Positions 41,846 to 49,738 of a stretch of 52,751 nt of DNA are shown here, in pieces. Numbering within the stretch: position 1 is the stretch's first letter; every line of letters begins with the position of its first letter. The DNA is from JACKBJ01 sp964549495 (lineage in GTDB: Bacteria > Chloroflexota > Anaerolineae > Epilineales > Epilineaceae). The translations under genes were made by a program, and so were the position numbers. The stretch covers positions 1-52,751 of the forward strand of contig CAZJWJ010000031.1 of the NCBI GenBank assembly GCA_964549495.1, written 5' to 3'. Below the pieces are notes generated by a model. It ran no database searches and had not been told where the DNA came from. It saw only the letters and a list, made by a program, of their open reading frames with translations.

Positions 41846-43263
41846 TGTCCGACCCATCCACCGGCCCCGAGGGGCGCACCGGTACGCTGAGCCTCTTGTG
41901 GCTGCTGCTCCTGGGCTTGGCCAACGGCCTCGTCTGGCTGAGCTTCGTGCCGCCCTGGCAGGCGCCCGACGAGCCCAAGCACTTCGAGTACGTCCGCCTG
42001 CTGGCCGAAGGCGAGGGCCTGGTGGCCTTCGCCACCGAGGCCGAGGCCGGCGATCCGGAACTGCAGGCCTGGATCGTCGGCAGCATGGACCGCCATCGCT
42101 TCTGGTGGTACGGCCACGCGCCGGGCTACGACCCGGCGCGCGCCCCGCAGCGCTTTGCCGAGCTCTGGCCCGACGGCAGCCACACCGCCTTCTACCGTTC
42201 CTCGCCGGCCTACTACCTGCTGGCGGCCGCCTTCCAGCCGGCCGACCGCATGCTCGGACTCTACCTCGCCCGCTCGCTGGGCCTCCTGATGCTTGGGCTG
42301 ACCATCCTCTTCACCGGCTGGGCCGCGCGCGAGCTCTTTCCGTCCGATCCGCTTGTCCGCTACGGTGCACCGGCCTTTGTCGCCCTGCACCCCATGCAGG
42401 CCTTCCTGGTCACCGGCGTCAACAACGACGCCCTGGCCAACCTCCTGGCGGCGCTGGCCGCGCTCTTGGTGGCGCGTCTGCTGTCGCGGGGCTTCGGCGC
42501 GGCGCGGCTGCTGCTCATCGCCGCCAGCGTGTTGGCCGCGATCCTGGTCAAACGCACCGCGCTCTACCTCTTGCCGATGGCCCTCTTGGCCCTGCCGCTG
42601 GGCCTGGCGCTGCGAGGCCGCCGGCCGGCCCGCGCCCTGGCCGGCGGCTTGGCAGGCCTCTCCGCCGGCGGACTCCTGGCCCTGCTCTGGGTCACTGGCG
42701 GCGGCTGGCAGCGCCTGCCCGAGGCCTGGCGCTTCGGCATCTCGCGCTACCTCTTCAACGAGCCCGACCAGTTGGGGCGCATCCTGGCCTACCTGCGGGC
42801 CGAGGGCGTGCTGCCGCTGCTCTTGGAATACCTGCGCGGCATGCTCGACGGCTTCTGGGGCAGCTTCGGCTGGCAGATGATCCACTTTCCCGATCCGGTC
42901 TACGCCGGTCTGGCGATTCTGACCGCCCTGGCCGGCCTGGGCCTGCTGCGCCGGCTGCTGCAGCCCGGCACGTCAACGCCATCCCGAGCCGCCATCCTGG
43001 TCTTCGGCGCCGGCCTGGGCCTGGCGGCGGCCGGCGCGCTGGCCTTCTTCGCCAGCTACCTGGGCCAGGCCTACGCGCCGCCGCCCCAGGGCCGCTACCT
43101 CTTCGCGGCCATGCTGCCGGCGGCCATCCTCTTCACCGCCGGCCTCTCGGCCTGGCTGCCGGCCGATCTTCGCGCTCGCGCCCTGCCCTGGTTCTTCCTC
43201 TGTCTCCTCGCCTACGACCTGGCCGCGCTCTTCGGCTTGGTCTTGCCATACTTCTACCGATGA
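41845..43263 (+). CDS. DUF2142-like polytopic membrane protein (putative GT-C glycosyltransferase)
   Basis: A 472-residue protein with about ten membrane helices. The first outside loop carries PPWQAPDEPKHFEYVRLLAE (about residues 32-51), the hallmark of DUF2142, a family related to GT-C glycosyltransferases in which the Asp-Glu pair is the likely catalytic site. HPMQAFLVTGVNNDALANLL is a second conserved stretch. It should use polyprenyl-phosphate sugars on the outer face. ATG 41845 is chosen because the upstream frame is inside the GT2 gene. Coupled to the following glycosidase-like gene by ATGA. Confidence 0.78.
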   Translation: MSDPSTGPEGRTGTLSLLWLLLLGLANGLVWLSFVPPWQAPDEPKHFEYVRLLAEGEGLVAFATEAEAGDPELQAWIVGSMDRHRFWWYGHAPGYDPARAPQRFAELWPDGSHTAFYRSSPAYYLLAAAFQPADRMLGLYLARSLGLLMLGLTILFTGWAARELFPSDPLVRYGAPAFVALHPMQAFLVTGVNNDALANLLAALAALLVARLLSRGFGAARLLLIAASVLAAILVKRTALYLLPMALLALPLGLALRGRRPARALAGGLAGLSAGGLLALLWVTGGGWQRLPEAWRFGISRYLFNEPDQLGRILAYLRAEGVLPLLLEYLRGMLDGFWGSFGWQMIHFPDPVYAGLAILTALAGLGLLRRLLQPGTSTPSRAAILVFGAGLGLAAAGALAFFASYLGQAYAPPPQGRYLFAAMLPAAILFTAGLSAWLPADLRARALPWFFLCLLAYDLAALFGLVLPYFYR

Positions 43264-45341
43264 TGGAGACCCGCATGAAGCAGGATGAAGGCAGGATGCC
43301 GATCCCGAGCGTGGCCCGATCGGACGCCGATCGCGCGGGCCGGCCGGCCCGCGGCCCGCTTCCGCAGGCCCCGCGGCTCCACCTGCTGGTCCTGGTCTGC
43401 CTGGCCATCGCCGTGGCGGCCGCGGGCCTCCACCGCGGGCCGGGTGCCGCGCCGGCCCCGCTCCAGGCCCAGCCGGCGCTCTGCCCGCCGGCCACCATCC
43501 TGCTGCCCTTCCTCTACCGCGGATCCGGTCTGGCCTATCAGCCCGCCCCGTCCCAACCCACGCCCGACCTGCGCCGGCCCTGCCCGGCCACGCCCAGCCC
43601 GACCCGCGGGCCGGGCACCACCACGCCCGGTCCGGAGCCGACGCCGACCGGCTGGGGTTCGGCCACAACGACCTCGACCGCGACGCTGGCCGCCACGGTG
43701 CCGGTGACGAGCACGCCGACGCTGACGGTCCCGGTGACGATGACGACCACCGCGTCGCCGGCGCTGACCGCCACAGCCAGCCTCACGCCGACGGTCACGA
43801 CGACGCCCAGCCCCACGTCGAGCCCCACGCCCAGCGCCAGCCCGACGGTCACCGATACCCCCGGACCCAGCCCGACGCCGACCCTGAAGCCGGAGGGGGT
43901 CTTCGGCATCCAGGCCTTCGAGGTCGACCTGGCGCCCATCGTCGAAGGCCGGATGGATGGGGCCGGCGCCAGCTGGGTGCGCACGCGCGCGCTCTGGGCC
44001 GGCATCGAGCCGGCCGACCTGGATCCGCCGCAGCGCAACTGGAGCGCCACCGACAGCATGATCGGCGCCATCCGCGGCCGCGGCCTGCGGCCGGTGGTGG
44101 TCATCTACACCAAGCCCGGCTGGGCGGCCAGCCAGTCCTGCGGGCCGGTGGACCGGGTGCCCCTGCAGCGCTACGCCGACTTCGTGGGCGCCCTGGTCGA
44201 GCGCTACGACGGCGACGGCATCGACGACGCGCCCGGCTCGCCCGTTGCCCGGCATTGGGAGATCGGCAACGAGCCCGACCTGATGGACAGCCAGCGCGGC
44301 GGCGAGGACTACGGCTCCTGCTTCGGCGACGACCCGGCCGCCTACGGCCAGCAGCTGCGCGCGGCGGCCCAGGCCATCCGGGCCGCCGATCCCTGGGCCA
44401 CGGTCATCTTCGGCTCGGTGGCCTACGAGCGCTTCCACCAGCGGCCGGACTTCGATCCCCCCGGCCCCTTCCGCTACGACTTCGTGCGCCAGGTGCTGAC
44501 CAGCCTCCACCAGCAGCACGGCACGGAGCCGGGCTTCCCCTTCTTCGACTGGATGGGCTTCCACAACTACAACGACTACCGCAACAACTGGGATGACGAG
44601 GCGGCCGGCCGGCCGGAGATCGTCGGCAAGGCAGAGCATTTGCGCGCCGAGCAGTTGCAGGTGGCCGGCAGCTTCGACCTCTCGGACCTGCCGCTCTTCG
44701 CCAGCGAGGTAGGCCTGCCCAGCGGCCCGGCCGACGACTTCACCCAGCGCGGCGAGGACCTGCAAGCGGTCTACCTGGGCCAGGTGATGGCGCGCAGCAT
44801 CGCGGCGGGCCTGGAGGGCGCCATCTGGTTCACCTTCTCCGACCAGCTGCCCGATCCCTCGGCCCCGCGCTGCGACGACCTCTACTTCTGGCTGGCCCAC
44901 GGCCTGATGCGGACCCGCTGGATGGCCGAGGCGGTGGCCGGCTGCCAGGAGCCGCCGCTGCCGGGCTACACGGCCGGCCAGGACTTCGTGCCCAAACCGG
45001 CCCTCGGGGCCTTTGCGGTCGCGGCCGGCATCCTGAGCGGTGCCGAGCTCGACCGGCGCCTGAGCCCGGCCGAGACGGGCAGCGCTCAGATCGAGGCCTG
45101 GCGCATGCGCCTGCGCTCGGGCCGGCTGGGTCTGGTGGCCTTCACCGACAACGGCGAGCGCATCGGCCGGCGCGGCTTCCCGCCCGTGGTTCGCGACCTG
45201 ACGATCGACGCCAGCATCCTGCCGGATTGGACCGGTACCCTGCGCATCACCGACCACCTGGGCAACCAGCGCCAGGAGAGCGGCAGCAGCGTCAGCGTCC
45301 AGCTGGGCCAGGCGCCGCTCTACATCGAGACGATCCCGTGA
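43260..45341 (+). CDS. Secreted/anchored GH-A clan glycoside hydrolase-like protein, first of a tandem pair
   Basis: A 693-residue protein. A single hydrophobic segment (about residues 40-57) acts as signal or anchor. Residues of about 95-215 are a Thr/Pro/Ser linker. The following 350 residues look like a TIM-barrel glycosidase of clan GH-A (GH5/GH39 style): HWEIGNEPD carries the acid/base candidate Glu338, DWMGFHNYND follows, and LPLFASEVGLP carries the nucleophile candidate Glu483. A beta-sandwich-like tail ends the protein. It may trim or remodel the exported glycan. ATG 43260 overlaps the preceding stop as ATGA; an open frame running far upstream is an out-of-frame shadow of other genes. 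Confidence 0.72.
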   Translation: MMETRMKQDEGRMPIPSVARSDADRAGRPARGPLPQAPRLHLLVLVCLAIAVAAAGLHRGPGAAPAPLQAQPALCPPATILLPFLYRGSGLAYQPAPSQPTPDLRRPCPATPSPTRGPGTTTPGPEPTPTGWGSATTTSTATLAATVPVTSTPTLTVPVTMTTTASPALTATASLTPTVTTTPSPTSSPTPSASPTVTDTPGPSPTPTLKPEGVFGIQAFEVDLAPIVEGRMDGAGASWVRTRALWAGIEPADLDPPQRNWSATDSMIGAIRGRGLRPVVVIYTKPGWAASQSCGPVDRVPLQRYADFVGALVERYDGDGIDDAPGSPVARHWEIGNEPDLMDSQRGGEDYGSCFGDDPAAYGQQLRAAAQAIRAADPWATVIFGSVAYERFHQRPDFDPPGPFRYDFVRQVLTSLHQQHGTEPGFPFFDWMGFHNYNDYRNNWDDEAAGRPEIVGKAEHLRAEQLQVAGSFDLSDLPLFASEVGLPSGPADDFTQRGEDLQAVYLGQVMARSIAAGLEGAIWFTFSDQLPDPSAPRCDDLYFWLAHGLMRTRWMAEAVAGCQEPPLPGYTAGQDFVPKPALGAFAVAAGILSGAELDRRLSPAETGSAQIEAWRMRLRSGRLGLVAFTDNGERIGRRGFPPVVRDLTIDASILPDWTGTLRITDHLGNQRQESGSSVSVQLGQAPLYIETIP

Positions 45342-48073
45342 TTGGCTCGCGGGCGCCGGGCAGCTGGCGGATGCGGTCTGGATGGTCCCGGGCGCTTCTG
45401 CCGCTCCTGCTGATCGCGACCCTCGCCGGTGCATCCGCCCGCCCTGCCCGGGCCGCCGGCGCTGAGCTCACGCCCACCACGCGGTCAGCCGGCTTGATAG
45501 ACGCCGCGCGGTCCATTCGACCCGCGTGGTCGGATCGGGTCGAAGGGGCGGGACTCGGACCCGCGTCCGATCCGTCTTCTACCGCCCCCGACCACGGACC
45601 GCATGACGCGGAGCTCGACGCCCGCCGGCTCGAGGCCGCCGCCGGCGGCGTCTGGGCCGGCGCCTGGCCCCTCCCGCCGGCCCGCGCCCTGCCCCAGCCG
45701 GCCTCCAACACCGCCACGCCCCGCATCCAACTGCCCACTCGGCCCGCCTCGCCGGCGCCCTCGACGGGGGCCGCGCCCGGCACGCCCGGCGGCGCCTCGA
45801 GCGCCACGCCGACCCTCTCCCGGGTGGTGATCACGCCCTCCGGACCGCGCGAGACGCCCGGCGACGATCCCGATCCCTCCGCCTCGCCGCGGGCGACGAC
45901 GGGGCCGGGCGGCCCCGACTCGGGTCCTTCCGATGGGGATCCGGGCGCGGAGGATGCCGGGGGCCGGCCGGATGCCAGCGGCTCGGGTCCGAACGGCGAA
46001 GGGGATGGTGCGGCGGACGCGTCCGATGCCGCGTCCCCGGCTGGCGGCGACCGGCGCCCGGAGGGCGTGGCGCCCGCGACCGGCGGTGGCGATCCCGACC
46101 CGAATGCCGGCTCGGATCTGCCTCGTGGCTGGATCGGGCCGCCGCCGGCGGACCCGAACCTGGCCCGCCAATGGTCGCGCGAGAGCGATCCGCGCGCCGG
46201 GCAGACGCTGGCCGATCGCTTGGCGGCCGGCCGGGCCGGCCCCTGGCGCTTCGCGCCCGTCTACCCGCTGGTCCTCCTGCTCTTCCTGGCCGCCGCCTGG
46301 CGCGCCTGGCGGTCTCTCGCCTGGCGGGCCGGTGCCGAGCCCGGCGGCCCCGCGGGGCCGCGTCCCGGCGGTCCAGACGGTCCCGACGCGCTCCGATCCG
46401 GCGCTCCCCGATCTAGAGCTCCTCGATCCAGCAATCCTCGATCCGGCGGTCCTTCCGGACGGGCTCTCGCCCTGCTTTCGACCGCGGTCCTGGGCGGACT
46501 GGCCGCTTGCGGTGGCGGGGAGCTTCCGACGCCCGAACCGACGGCGGTACTCAGCCCGACCGCGGTGCCCAGTCCCGAGCCCCTGGCGCGCACGGAGCTG
46601 CCCATCGGCGTCCAGGTCTTCGAGGACGACGTGACCACGCCGGCCCTGGAGCATCTGCGCGGGGCGGGCGTGGCCTGGGCGCGGACGCGCGCGCTGTGGA
46701 AGCTGGTCGAAGCCGAGCGGCGGGACCCGCCGGTCTACGACTGGAGCGTCACCGACTGGCTCTTCGGGGATACCACGGCGGCCGGCTTTCGCAACCTGGC
46801 CGTGGTCTACGCCAACCCGGATTGGGTGACCGAGCGCGAATGCCTGCCGGTGCCGGACGAGCACTTGGACCGCTACGCCGCCTTCTGGACCGCCCTGGTC
46901 GAGCGCTACGACGGCGACGGTCGGGAGGATGCCGACAGCGGCGCCGTCGTCGGCTACTGGCAGGTCGGCAACGAGCCCGATTTCGACCCGACGATCGAGG
47001 GCGACGAGTCGGACTACGGCAGCTGCTTCGGTCACGATCCGCCCCGCTACGCCGAGCAGCTGGTGGTGGCCCATCGCGCCATCCGCCAGGCCGATCCCGA
47101 GGCCCAGGTCGGCTTCGGCCCGCTGGCCTGGGACCGCTTCACCGCCGAGTCGGCGCCCGAGGGCTGGACCGCGTCGCCCGGCCCCTTCGTGGCCGACTTC
47201 ACCCAGCGCGCGCTCGAACACCTCTACCGCCAGCACGCGGGCGACCCCGCGCTGCCCTTCTTCGACTTCATCGGCCTGCACAACTACAACGACAACGCCC
47301 ACTTCTGGGATGGTGCCCAGCCGCCCCTCGAACGCGAGCTGGTCGGCCGGCTGGCCTCCTTCCGCGCCGAGCAGCTGGCCCTGCCCGGGGTCTACGACCT
47401 GCGCACGACGCCCATCCTGATCAGCGAGACGGGCCTGCCGGCGGGGCCCTCGGACGACTTCACCGAGCGCAGCGAGGCCTGGCAGGCGGTCTACGTCGGC
47501 CAGACCATGGTCCGCGCCCAGGCGGCCGGCGCGCTGGCCGCCATCTGGTACACCGCCCGCGACAACCTCTACGGCGACTGCCTGCCGCCGCATTACGACT
47601 GGCTGGGCTTCGGCCTGATGCGCTCCGACGACGTCCAGCGCGAGCTGGAGGCTCGCTGTCCCGGCCAGGAATGGCTCGGCGCCTATTCGGCCGGCCCGGC
47701 CGGTGCCGAGCCCCGGCCGTCCCTGGCCGCCCTGGCCACCCTCACCACCGCCCTGCGCGGCTACAGCTTCGAGGCCCAGCTCGACCTCGAAGCCACCGGC
47801 GACCCCTCCATCGAGGCCTACCGCTTCCGAGGCCCGGAAGGCCGCACGCTGGTCGCCGCCTGGGCCGGCACCGGCGCCCGCCTGGGCCGGCGCGGCGACG
47901 AGCGCGCCACCGCCACCCTGCGCCTGGACGCCGCCCAGCTGGCCCCCTGGACCGGCCGCGTCCGCGCCACCGAGCACCTGGGCCGCGAGGCCGTCCTGGG
48001 CCAGCCCGGCACCGACTCGGTCGAGGTCCTGATCAACCAGGCCCCGGTCTACCTGACCAGCCAGAGCGACTGA
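45338..48073 (+). CDS. GH-A clan glycoside hydrolase-like surface protein with fused N-terminal region, second of a tandem pair
   Basis: A 911-residue protein built from two parts. Part 1 (1-330): signal peptide ending near ARAA (about residue 40), a long Pro/Gly/Asp-rich disordered region and a membrane helix (about 308-330). An Arg/Pro/Ser pentapeptide repeat (about 353-372) follows. Part 2: a hydrophobic segment with a lipobox-like LAAC at Cys391, a TPEP linker and a GH-A barrel homologous to the preceding protein. WQVGNEPD has Glu546 and LISETGLP has Glu697 as the catalytic pair. A lipoprotein signal in mid-protein suggests fusion of two genes. GTG 45338 makes a GTGA overlap; ATG 45371 would give a tidier signal peptide. 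Confidence 0.7.
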   Translation: MIGSRAPGSWRMRSGWSRALLPLLLIATLAGASARPARAAGAELTPTTRSAGLIDAARSIRPAWSDRVEGAGLGPASDPSSTAPDHGPHDAELDARRLEAAAGGVWAGAWPLPPARALPQPASNTATPRIQLPTRPASPAPSTGAAPGTPGGASSATPTLSRVVITPSGPRETPGDDPDPSASPRATTGPGGPDSGPSDGDPGAEDAGGRPDASGSGPNGEGDGAADASDAASPAGGDRRPEGVAPATGGGDPDPNAGSDLPRGWIGPPPADPNLARQWSRESDPRAGQTLADRLAAGRAGPWRFAPVYPLVLLLFLAAAWRAWRSLAWRAGAEPGGPAGPRPGGPDGPDALRSGAPRSRAPRSSNPRSGGPSGRALALLSTAVLGGLAACGGGELPTPEPTAVLSPTAVPSPEPLARTELPIGVQVFEDDVTTPALEHLRGAGVAWARTRALWKLVEAERRDPPVYDWSVTDWLFGDTTAAGFRNLAVVYANPDWVTERECLPVPDEHLDRYAAFWTALVERYDGDGREDADSGAVVGYWQVGNEPDFDPTIEGDESDYGSCFGHDPPRYAEQLVVAHRAIRQADPEAQVGFGPLAWDRFTAESAPEGWTASPGPFVADFTQRALEHLYRQHAGDPALPFFDFIGLHNYNDNAHFWDGAQPPLERELVGRLASFRAEQLALPGVYDLRTTPILISETGLPAGPSDDFTERSEAWQAVYVGQTMVRAQAAGALAAIWYTARDNLYGDCLPPHYDWLGFGLMRSDDVQRELEARCPGQEWLGAYSAGPAGAEPRPSLAALATLTTALRGYSFEAQLDLEATGDPSIEAYRFRGPEGRTLVAAWAGTGARLGRRGDERATATLRLDAAQLAPWTGRVRATEHLGREAVLGQPGTDSVEVLINQAPVYLTSQSD
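46394..46453 (+). repeat. Four-copy 15-bp tandem repeat in coding sequence
   Basis: Four consecutive 15-bp units of the form CGATCCGGCGCTCCC, with several substitutions, encode the pentapeptide R-S-x-x-P four times. They lie just before the internal lipobox of the fused glycosidase-like protein. Confidence 0.85.
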
Positions 48074-48080
48074 ACGCGCC

Positions 48081-49043
48081 GTGTCCGAGGGCCCCGAGCT
48101 CGCCGCCAACCCACCCTCGTCGGCCTCGCCGGGACGCGATCCCGCCCCCGTACCGCGAGAGCCCACCGCCCGCTCCACCTCGGACGCCGCCGAACCCGCG
48201 GCCGAGGTCGAGGTTCCGGCCAAGGAACGCACCCCCGCCGCCTTTCTGGACCGCGACGGCACCTTGATCCGCGACCTCAGCCACGGCTCCGAGCCGGCCC
48301 TGATGCGCCTCCTGCCCGGCGTCATCGAGTCCCTTTCCGCCCTGGCCTCCGCCGGCTACCGCCTAGTTGTGGTCACCAACCAATCCGGCGTCGCCCGCGG
48401 CCTCTTCGACGCCGCCGAGTCCCGGGCCATGGGCCGGCGCCTGGCCGCCCTGCTCGCGCCGGCCGGAATCCATCTCTCGGGCTACTACCTGGCACCCAAC
48501 CATCCCGCCGGCCAGATCCCCGCCCTGGCCCACTCCGGCACCCCGCGCAAGCCCGATCCGGGCCTCCTGACCCGCGCCGCCGAGGATCTGGCCATCGACC
48601 TCTCTCGCTCCTGGATGATCGGCGACATGCTCACCGACCTGCAGGCCGGCCTGCGCGCCGGCTGCCGCGCCATCCTCCTGGACACCGGTGCGCTGGCCTA
48701 CCCGGGCCCCGCCGACCTGCCGCCCGACCTGGCCCATCCCCGCGCCCGCCTCGCCCGCGCCCTGCCCCACGCCGCCGCCATCCTCCTGAGCGAAGACGGC
48801 CACCTCCCGCCCTCCACCGCGCCCGACGACGAGCCCCCGCTCGACTGCAGGTCGATTCCTGTCGACCGGCTGCTGGGACGCCCGCCGCCGGCCGACCGCC
48901 GCGGCCCCGGCCAACCCAGCCCCTGGCCGGACGCGGCCCGCCTGGCCCGGGCCGTCGAGGATGGACGCCTTCTGGCCGCCGCCCTGGCGCGCGAGCCCGT
49001 CGCCGCGCCGAGCGTCGAAACGCCGCCGACCGAGAGCGGCTGA
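48081..49043 (+). CDS. gmhB: D-glycero-D-manno-heptose-1,7-bisphosphate phosphatase-like HAD protein
   Basis: A 320-residue HAD-IIIA phosphatase. AAFLDRDGTLIRD supplies the nucleophile Asp57 and acid/base Asp59. VVTNQSGVARGLF is motif II, TPRKPDPGLL motif III and WMIGDMLTDLQAG motif IV. The TNQSG and KPDPG wording is typical of GmhB, which removes the C7 phosphate to leave heptose 1-phosphate. The core is about 175 residues as expected, but here it has a 50-residue disordered N-terminus and a 110-residue C-terminal extension. The first core residues are far from any later start, so GTG 48081 is used. It completes the heptose set with gmhA and hddA. Confidence 0.83.
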   Translation: MSEGPELAANPPSSASPGRDPAPVPREPTARSTSDAAEPAAEVEVPAKERTPAAFLDRDGTLIRDLSHGSEPALMRLLPGVIESLSALASAGYRLVVVTNQSGVARGLFDAAESRAMGRRLAALLAPAGIHLSGYYLAPNHPAGQIPALAHSGTPRKPDPGLLTRAAEDLAIDLSRSWMIGDMLTDLQAGLRAGCRAILLDTGALAYPGPADLPPDLAHPRARLARALPHAAAILLSEDGHLPPSTAPDDEPPLDCRSIPVDRLLGRPPPADRRGPGQPSPWPDAARLARAVEDGRLLAAALAREPVAAPSVETPPTESG

Positions 49044-49104
49044 GGTCGCGTCCCGAGATCGCAGGCCCCCACCTGGATTGGAGGGCTCCGCGGGCCTGGC
49101 CTAT

Positions 49105-49150
49105 GATTCGTCGCGATCCCCGCGATCGATTCGTCGCGATCCCTGCGATC
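49105..49150 (+). repeat. Two-copy 23-bp direct repeat upstream of GNAT gene
   Basis: Two adjacent 23-bp copies (49105-49127 and 49128-49150) differ at one base. Each begins GATTCGTCGCGATCCC and ends GCGATC. They end right where the AGGAG ribosome-binding site begins, so they lie in the 5' leader of the acetyltransferase gene. Confidence 0.9.
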
Positions 49151-49155
49151 AGGAG
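49151..49155 (+). promoter_or_regulatory. Ribosome-binding site deciding the start at 49163
   Basis: AGGAG seven bases before ATG 49163. It argues for this start instead of the in-frame ATG at 49103, which would translate the 23-bp repeats. Confidence 0.75.
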
Positions 49156-49162
49156 CAATCCG

Positions 49163-49738
49163 ATGAGCGATAGGCCTCCCGAGCCCGACCAGCTGCCGGC
49201 CCACCTGCGCGGCGAGCGCGTCCTGCTCGTCCCGCCGGATCCGGAGCTCCACCTGGAGAACTACATCCGCTGGTTCAACGACCCGCGGGTCAACCGCTTC
49301 CTGCTCCACGACAAGCCGATGACCCGCATGGCCGAACGAGCCTGGTTCGAGAACCTGCCCAATCGCAAGGACGACTTCGTCTGGGCGGTGCACGACGAGA
49401 CCGGCCGGCACATCGGCGCCACCGGCCTGCACATGCGCAGCTGGCGCGATCGCTGCGCCCTGACCGGCATCGTCATCGGCGAGACCTCGGCCTGGGGCCG
49501 GGGCTACGGCACCGAGGTCATGCAGGTGCGCACCCGCTGGGCCTTCGAAGAGCTGGGCCTCAACCGCCTCGAGAGCGAATGCTTCGTCGAGAACGTCGGC
49601 TCGGCCACCTGCCTCGAGCGGGCCGGCTACCGCCGCATCGGCATCGCCCGCCAGCGCCGCTTCCGCGGCGGCCGCTGGCACGACAGCATCCTCTGGGACT
49701 ACATCGCCGAAGACTACTTCTCGAGACAGCGCGCATGA
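49163..49738 (+). CDS. GNAT-family N-acetyltransferase (RimJ/RimL-like)
   Basis: A 191-residue GNAT protein of the RimJ/RimL type. VLLVPPDPELHLENYIRWFN opens the fold, GETSAWGRGYGTEVMQ (about residues 111-126) is the acetyl-CoA loop with the R/Q-x-x-G-x-G/A pattern, and LESECFVENVGSATCLERAGY is the closing motif. Substrates of the family include ribosomal-protein N-termini, amino sugars and small molecules. It overlaps cysS by ATGA, so it is co-translated with a housekeeping gene, but it also lies next to the glycan locus. I cannot decide between the two contexts. Confidence 0.85.
   Translation: MSDRPPEPDQLPAHLRGERVLLVPPDPELHLENYIRWFNDPRVNRFLLHDKPMTRMAERAWFENLPNRKDDFVWAVHDETGRHIGATGLHMRSWRDRCALTGIVIGETSAWGRGYGTEVMQVRTRWAFEELGLNRLESECFVENVGSATCLERAGYRRIGIARQRRFRGGRWHDSILWDYIAEDYFSRQRA

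Noticed and set aside
43254..45434. A 726-codon minus-strand frame opposite the first glycosidase gene
   Set aside because: Same composition effect; no recognisable domain, and the plus strand carries GNEPD and other conserved blocks.
45531..45574. A T-arm-like GCGGGACTCGGACCCGCG and a CGGATCGG/CCGATCCG inverted repeat, suggestive of a tRNA remnant on the minus strand
   Set aside because: The loop deviates from TTCGANTC, no acceptor or anticodon arm can be built around it, and it lies inside a coding region.
45485..48325. A 946-codon open frame on the minus strand opposite the fused glycosidase gene
   Set aside because: High GC removes stop codons from antisense frames. The translation is low-complexity Arg/Gly/Ala with no motif, while the plus frame has clear glycosidase motifs.
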